Below, piece after piece: positions 14,385-15,947 of a DNA stretch of 15,947 nt. Within the stretch, counting starts at the first letter, position 1; the number at the start of each line of letters is the position of its first letter. This DNA is from Candidatus Mediterraneibacter colneyensis (GTDB lineage Bacteria; Bacillota; Clostridia; Lachnospirales; Lachnospiraceae), in contig DXEY01000050.1 in assembly GCA_019114745.1 (NCBI GenBank), positions 1 to 15,947 on the forward strand, given 5' to 3'. The translations under genes and the position numbers were made by a program. A model generated the notes under the pieces. That model ran no database searches. It saw only the letters and a list, made by a program, of their open reading frames with translations, and was not told the origin of the DNA.

Positions 14385-15329
14385 ATGCCTGTGAGACAAA
14401 TCCTTCCGGGAATCACCGTAATCTGTATATTCCTTGCCATGCTCCTGTCACCGGAAGCAGTGTTTAACGGTGCTTTCGATGGTCTTATGCTCTGGTTTCA
14501 GGTGATCTTCCCTACGCTGTTCCCGTTCATGCTGATCTCAGGCCTTATGCTTTCCTCCGGCGGTCTTTCTATTGTTTCCAGACTGCTGGGAGGAGTATCC
14601 CGCACGGTATTCCGCACTTCTGAAAACGGGAGCTTTGCCGTGCTGGCAGGATTCCTCTGCGGATACCCCATGGGAGCGAAAGTATCTGCGGATCTGGTAC
14701 GCGCAGGCAGGATCACGGAACAGGAGGCATCTTATCTCCTCTCATTTGTCAATAACACGAGCCCCGCCTTTATCATTAACTTTATCGTATGGAAGAGCCT
14801 TGGGCGAAAAGATCTTATCGCACCGACGCTGATTATACTTCTTTTTGTTCCCTGTCTGATGAGCCTGGTGTTTCGGAGATACTATCTGAAGGGAACACCT
14901 CATTTTAAAAATGCCGGGACAAACGCTGACGCCCGCAGGAAATTTGATCTGAGGCTTGTGGATTCCTGTATGGCGGACAGTTTTGATGCGATACTGAAAG
15001 TAGGGGGATATATCATCCTGTTCTCGATCCTTATCTCGCTGCTTGCTGAGATTTTCGTAAACCGCGGCCCATTCTTTCTGATACTCGCCTCACTTGAGAT
15101 CACAAACGGAATCCGGATGATCACGGAAACCTTTGCGGATCCCGTCCTGTCCTATCCGCTGGTTCTTGGACTGACATCGTTCGGCGGACTCTGTGCAGCG
15201 GCGCAGACAAGCAGCATGCTGGAAGGGACAGGACTGAAAATGCTGCCGTATCTCATAGAAAAACTGGCTGCCGGTACGGCAGCCAGTCTGGCAGGCTATC
15301 TTTATATCTCTGTGGTCAGCAGTCTGTAA
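14385..15329 (+). CDS. ylbJ: YlbJ-like sporulation integral membrane protein (nucleoside-recognition/Gate domain)
   Basis: This polytopic inner-membrane protein resembles YlbJ, which is needed for spore cortex formation in Bacillus; the transported or sensed molecule is not known to me. About eight hydrophobic segments are visible. Two Gate-type repeats are suggested: GYPMGAK (93-99) followed by a helix and FVNNTSPAFI (121-130), and EITNGI (238-243) with SFGGLCAAAQTSS (265-277). A basic loop at ~163-190 separates the halves. At 314 residues it is shorter than Bacillus YlbJ (about 400). The ATG at 14385 has GAGG six bases upstream; a GTG two codons later is possible. It is convergent with the coiled-coil gene, with 2 nt between the two stop codons, and its 3' end contains that gene's terminator. 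Confidence 0.85.
   Translation: MPVRQILPGITVICIFLAMLLSPEAVFNGAFDGLMLWFQVIFPTLFPFMLISGLMLSSGGLSIVSRLLGGVSRTVFRTSENGSFAVLAGFLCGYPMGAKVSADLVRAGRITEQEASYLLSFVNNTSPAFIINFIVWKSLGRKDLIAPTLIILLFVPCLMSLVFRRYYLKGTPHFKNAGTNADARRKFDLRLVDSCMADSFDAILKVGGYIILFSILISLLAEIFVNRGPFFLILASLEITNGIRMITETFADPVLSYPLVLGLTSFGGLCAAAQTSSMLEGTGLKMLPYLIEKLAAGTAASLAGYLYISVVSSL
15258..15287 (-). terminator. Intrinsic terminator of the coiled-coil gene, embedded in the ylbJ coding sequence
   Basis: A perfect inverted repeat ACTGGCTGCCG (15263-15273) / CGGCAGCCAGT (15277-15287) has a three-base loop. On the minus strand it is followed directly by TTTTTC (15263-15258), the classic form of a rho-independent terminator. On the plus strand no T-run follows, so it should stop only the leftward transcript, about 45-75 bases past the stop at 15332. 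It encodes LAAGTAAS of YlbJ. Confidence 0.8.
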
Positions 15330-15331
15330 TG

Positions 15332-15892
15332 CTACTCCTGGGAGTCCTCGTCCGGTATCACGAGTTCGGAACGGTTTGAACGTACAGTGTCATAGCACTC
15401 CTGAAGAGAATTGATCAGGCCGTCATATTTTGTCGTGTAACTGTCAAGCGTATGCCCGATGATACTCTCGGCGTTTGCAAGCAGGTCGTCAGTATACTGG
15501 ATCGCGCCGATCCTGATCGCATTTGCGTCGGAGGTCGCGTTGTCGATGATTTCCTGCGCCTGTGCAGTTGCCTGGGTAACGATCTCGTTTGCCTGCGCAT
15601 ATGCCTGCTGCATGATCTCATGCTCACTGACAAGCTCGGTAGTCTGCACCTGAGCCTCCTCGATCATTGCATCCGCCTTCGCTTTTGCATCGGCAAGGAT
15701 CGCGTCGCGGTTTGCGATGATCTTCTGATAACGCTTAATCTCATCAGGAGTTTTCATACGTAGCTCTTTCAACAGTTCATCAAGATGTTCCTTGTTGACA
15801 ATGATCTTTGTAGTAGACAACGGCTGAAATTTACAATCTCTGTCGATGTACTCTTCGATCTCTTCGATAATCTGCTCGATACGGCTGCTCAT
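15332..15892 (-). CDS. Coiled-coil protein of unknown function (186 aa, ATP synthase b-like/DivIVA-like repeats)
   Basis: This is a soluble, strongly helical, acidic protein with no membrane segment. Residues 1-16 form a short acidic helix (IEQIIEEIEEYI). Residues ~37-60 (NKEHLDELLKELRMKTPDEI) are followed by a long Ala/Gln/Glu-rich coiled coil to ~150, with an A-x-A-x-x-I pattern (ADAKAKADAMIEEAQ). The layout recalls ATP synthase b subunits and DivIVA-like scaffold proteins, and similar proteins are often loosely labelled ATPase, but I see no nucleotide-binding motif. The ATG at 15890-15892 overlaps the upstream stop codon as ATGA and has AAAGGAGA about 9 bases upstream. A perfect terminator lies just after it, inside ylbJ. 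Confidence 0.85.
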   Translation of the reverse strand: MSSRIEQIIEEIEEYIDRDCKFQPLSTTKIIVNKEHLDELLKELRMKTPDEIKRYQKIIANRDAILADAKAKADAMIEEAQVQTTELVSEHEIMQQAYAQANEIVTQATAQAQEIIDNATSDANAIRIGAIQYTDDLLANAESIIGHTLDSYTTKYDGLINSLQECYDTVRSNRSELVIPDEDSQE

Positions 15893-15947
15893 TTTTTACA
15901 CTCTCCTTTTGTATTCATCTTTTTTCTAAGCTCCACAGCGACCGCAT
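15889..15947 (-). CDS. coaD: 3' end of an upstream gene, probably coaD (phosphopantetheine adenylyltransferase)
   Basis: An open frame enters from the right edge and reads AVAVELRKKMNTKGECKK before a TGA (15889-15891) that overlaps the next ATG as ATGA. The ribosome binding site of the next gene lies inside it. The AVAVELRKKM stretch resembles the end of CoaD proteins, where a helix after the VP motif carries a similar pattern. This is supported only by eye from 18 residues, so the existence of the coding end is more certain than the name. CoaD makes dephospho-CoA from phosphopantetheine and ATP. Confidence 0.45.
   Translation of the reverse strand, partial: AVAVELRKKMNTKGECKK

Noticed and set aside
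15335..15420. Plus-strand terminator for ylbJ
   Set aside because: Only weak four- to five-base-pair stems without T-runs are present.

Overview
This window looks like chromosomal core-genome DNA from a Gram-positive, spore-forming member of the Clostridia, most likely Lachnospiraceae. I infer this from protein similarity recognised by eye, not from a search. The signs are a short-form HisG paired with HisZ, RecU, a YlbJ-type sporulation membrane protein, strong AGGAGG ribosome binding sites, a mid-range GC content, and a family-typical HisIE with an extra N-terminal domain. Coding density is very high and no gap without a gene exceeds 135 nt. I see no mobile element, CRISPR array, tRNA or rRNA.

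Layout, in the direction of transcription (mostly the minus strand, right to left). (1) At the right edge is the last codons of a gene that is probably coaD, coupled by ATGA to a 186-residue coiled-coil protein (15332-15892). Its likely intrinsic terminator lies inside the facing ylbJ coding sequence. (2) ylbJ (14385-15329) is the only plus-strand gene. It is divergent from a membrane-anchored M23 LytM-type peptidase (13451-14332). (3) A close-packed set of eight genes runs from 13383 to 5766: an RNA m5C methyltransferase, an RsuA-type pseudouridine synthase, a HAD phosphatase, a YgiQ-type radical SAM protein, a short-chain dehydrogenase, an unknown two-helix membrane protein, an RluA-type pseudouridine synthase and RecU. 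Most junctions overlap or are a few bases long, so these are probably one transcript starting at an extended -10 promoter near 13405. (4) A near-consensus promoter, whose -35 box overlaps the recU stop codon, drives hisZ-hisG-hisD-hisB-hisIE (5690 to 566). The operon ends in a long hairpin at 475-524. (5) At the left edge are a 108-residue membrane protein (105-431) and, behind its own promoter, the first eight codons of another gene.

The histidine genes supply the first four chemical steps (HisG/HisZ, HisE, HisI) plus the dehydratase (HisB) and the final dehydrogenase (HisD). HisA, HisH, HisF and HisC are not in this operon and must be encoded elsewhere if the pathway is complete. The most interesting feature is that HisIE carries a roughly 220-residue HisF-like barrel at its N-terminus in which both catalytic aspartates and the phosphate-binding glycines appear to be lost. 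This points to a non-catalytic, possibly structural or regulatory, domain. No dramatic new system is visible. The other notable points are the missing T-box leader for the his operon, the terminator hidden in ylbJ, and an uncharacterised membrane protein coupled to the dehydrogenase.
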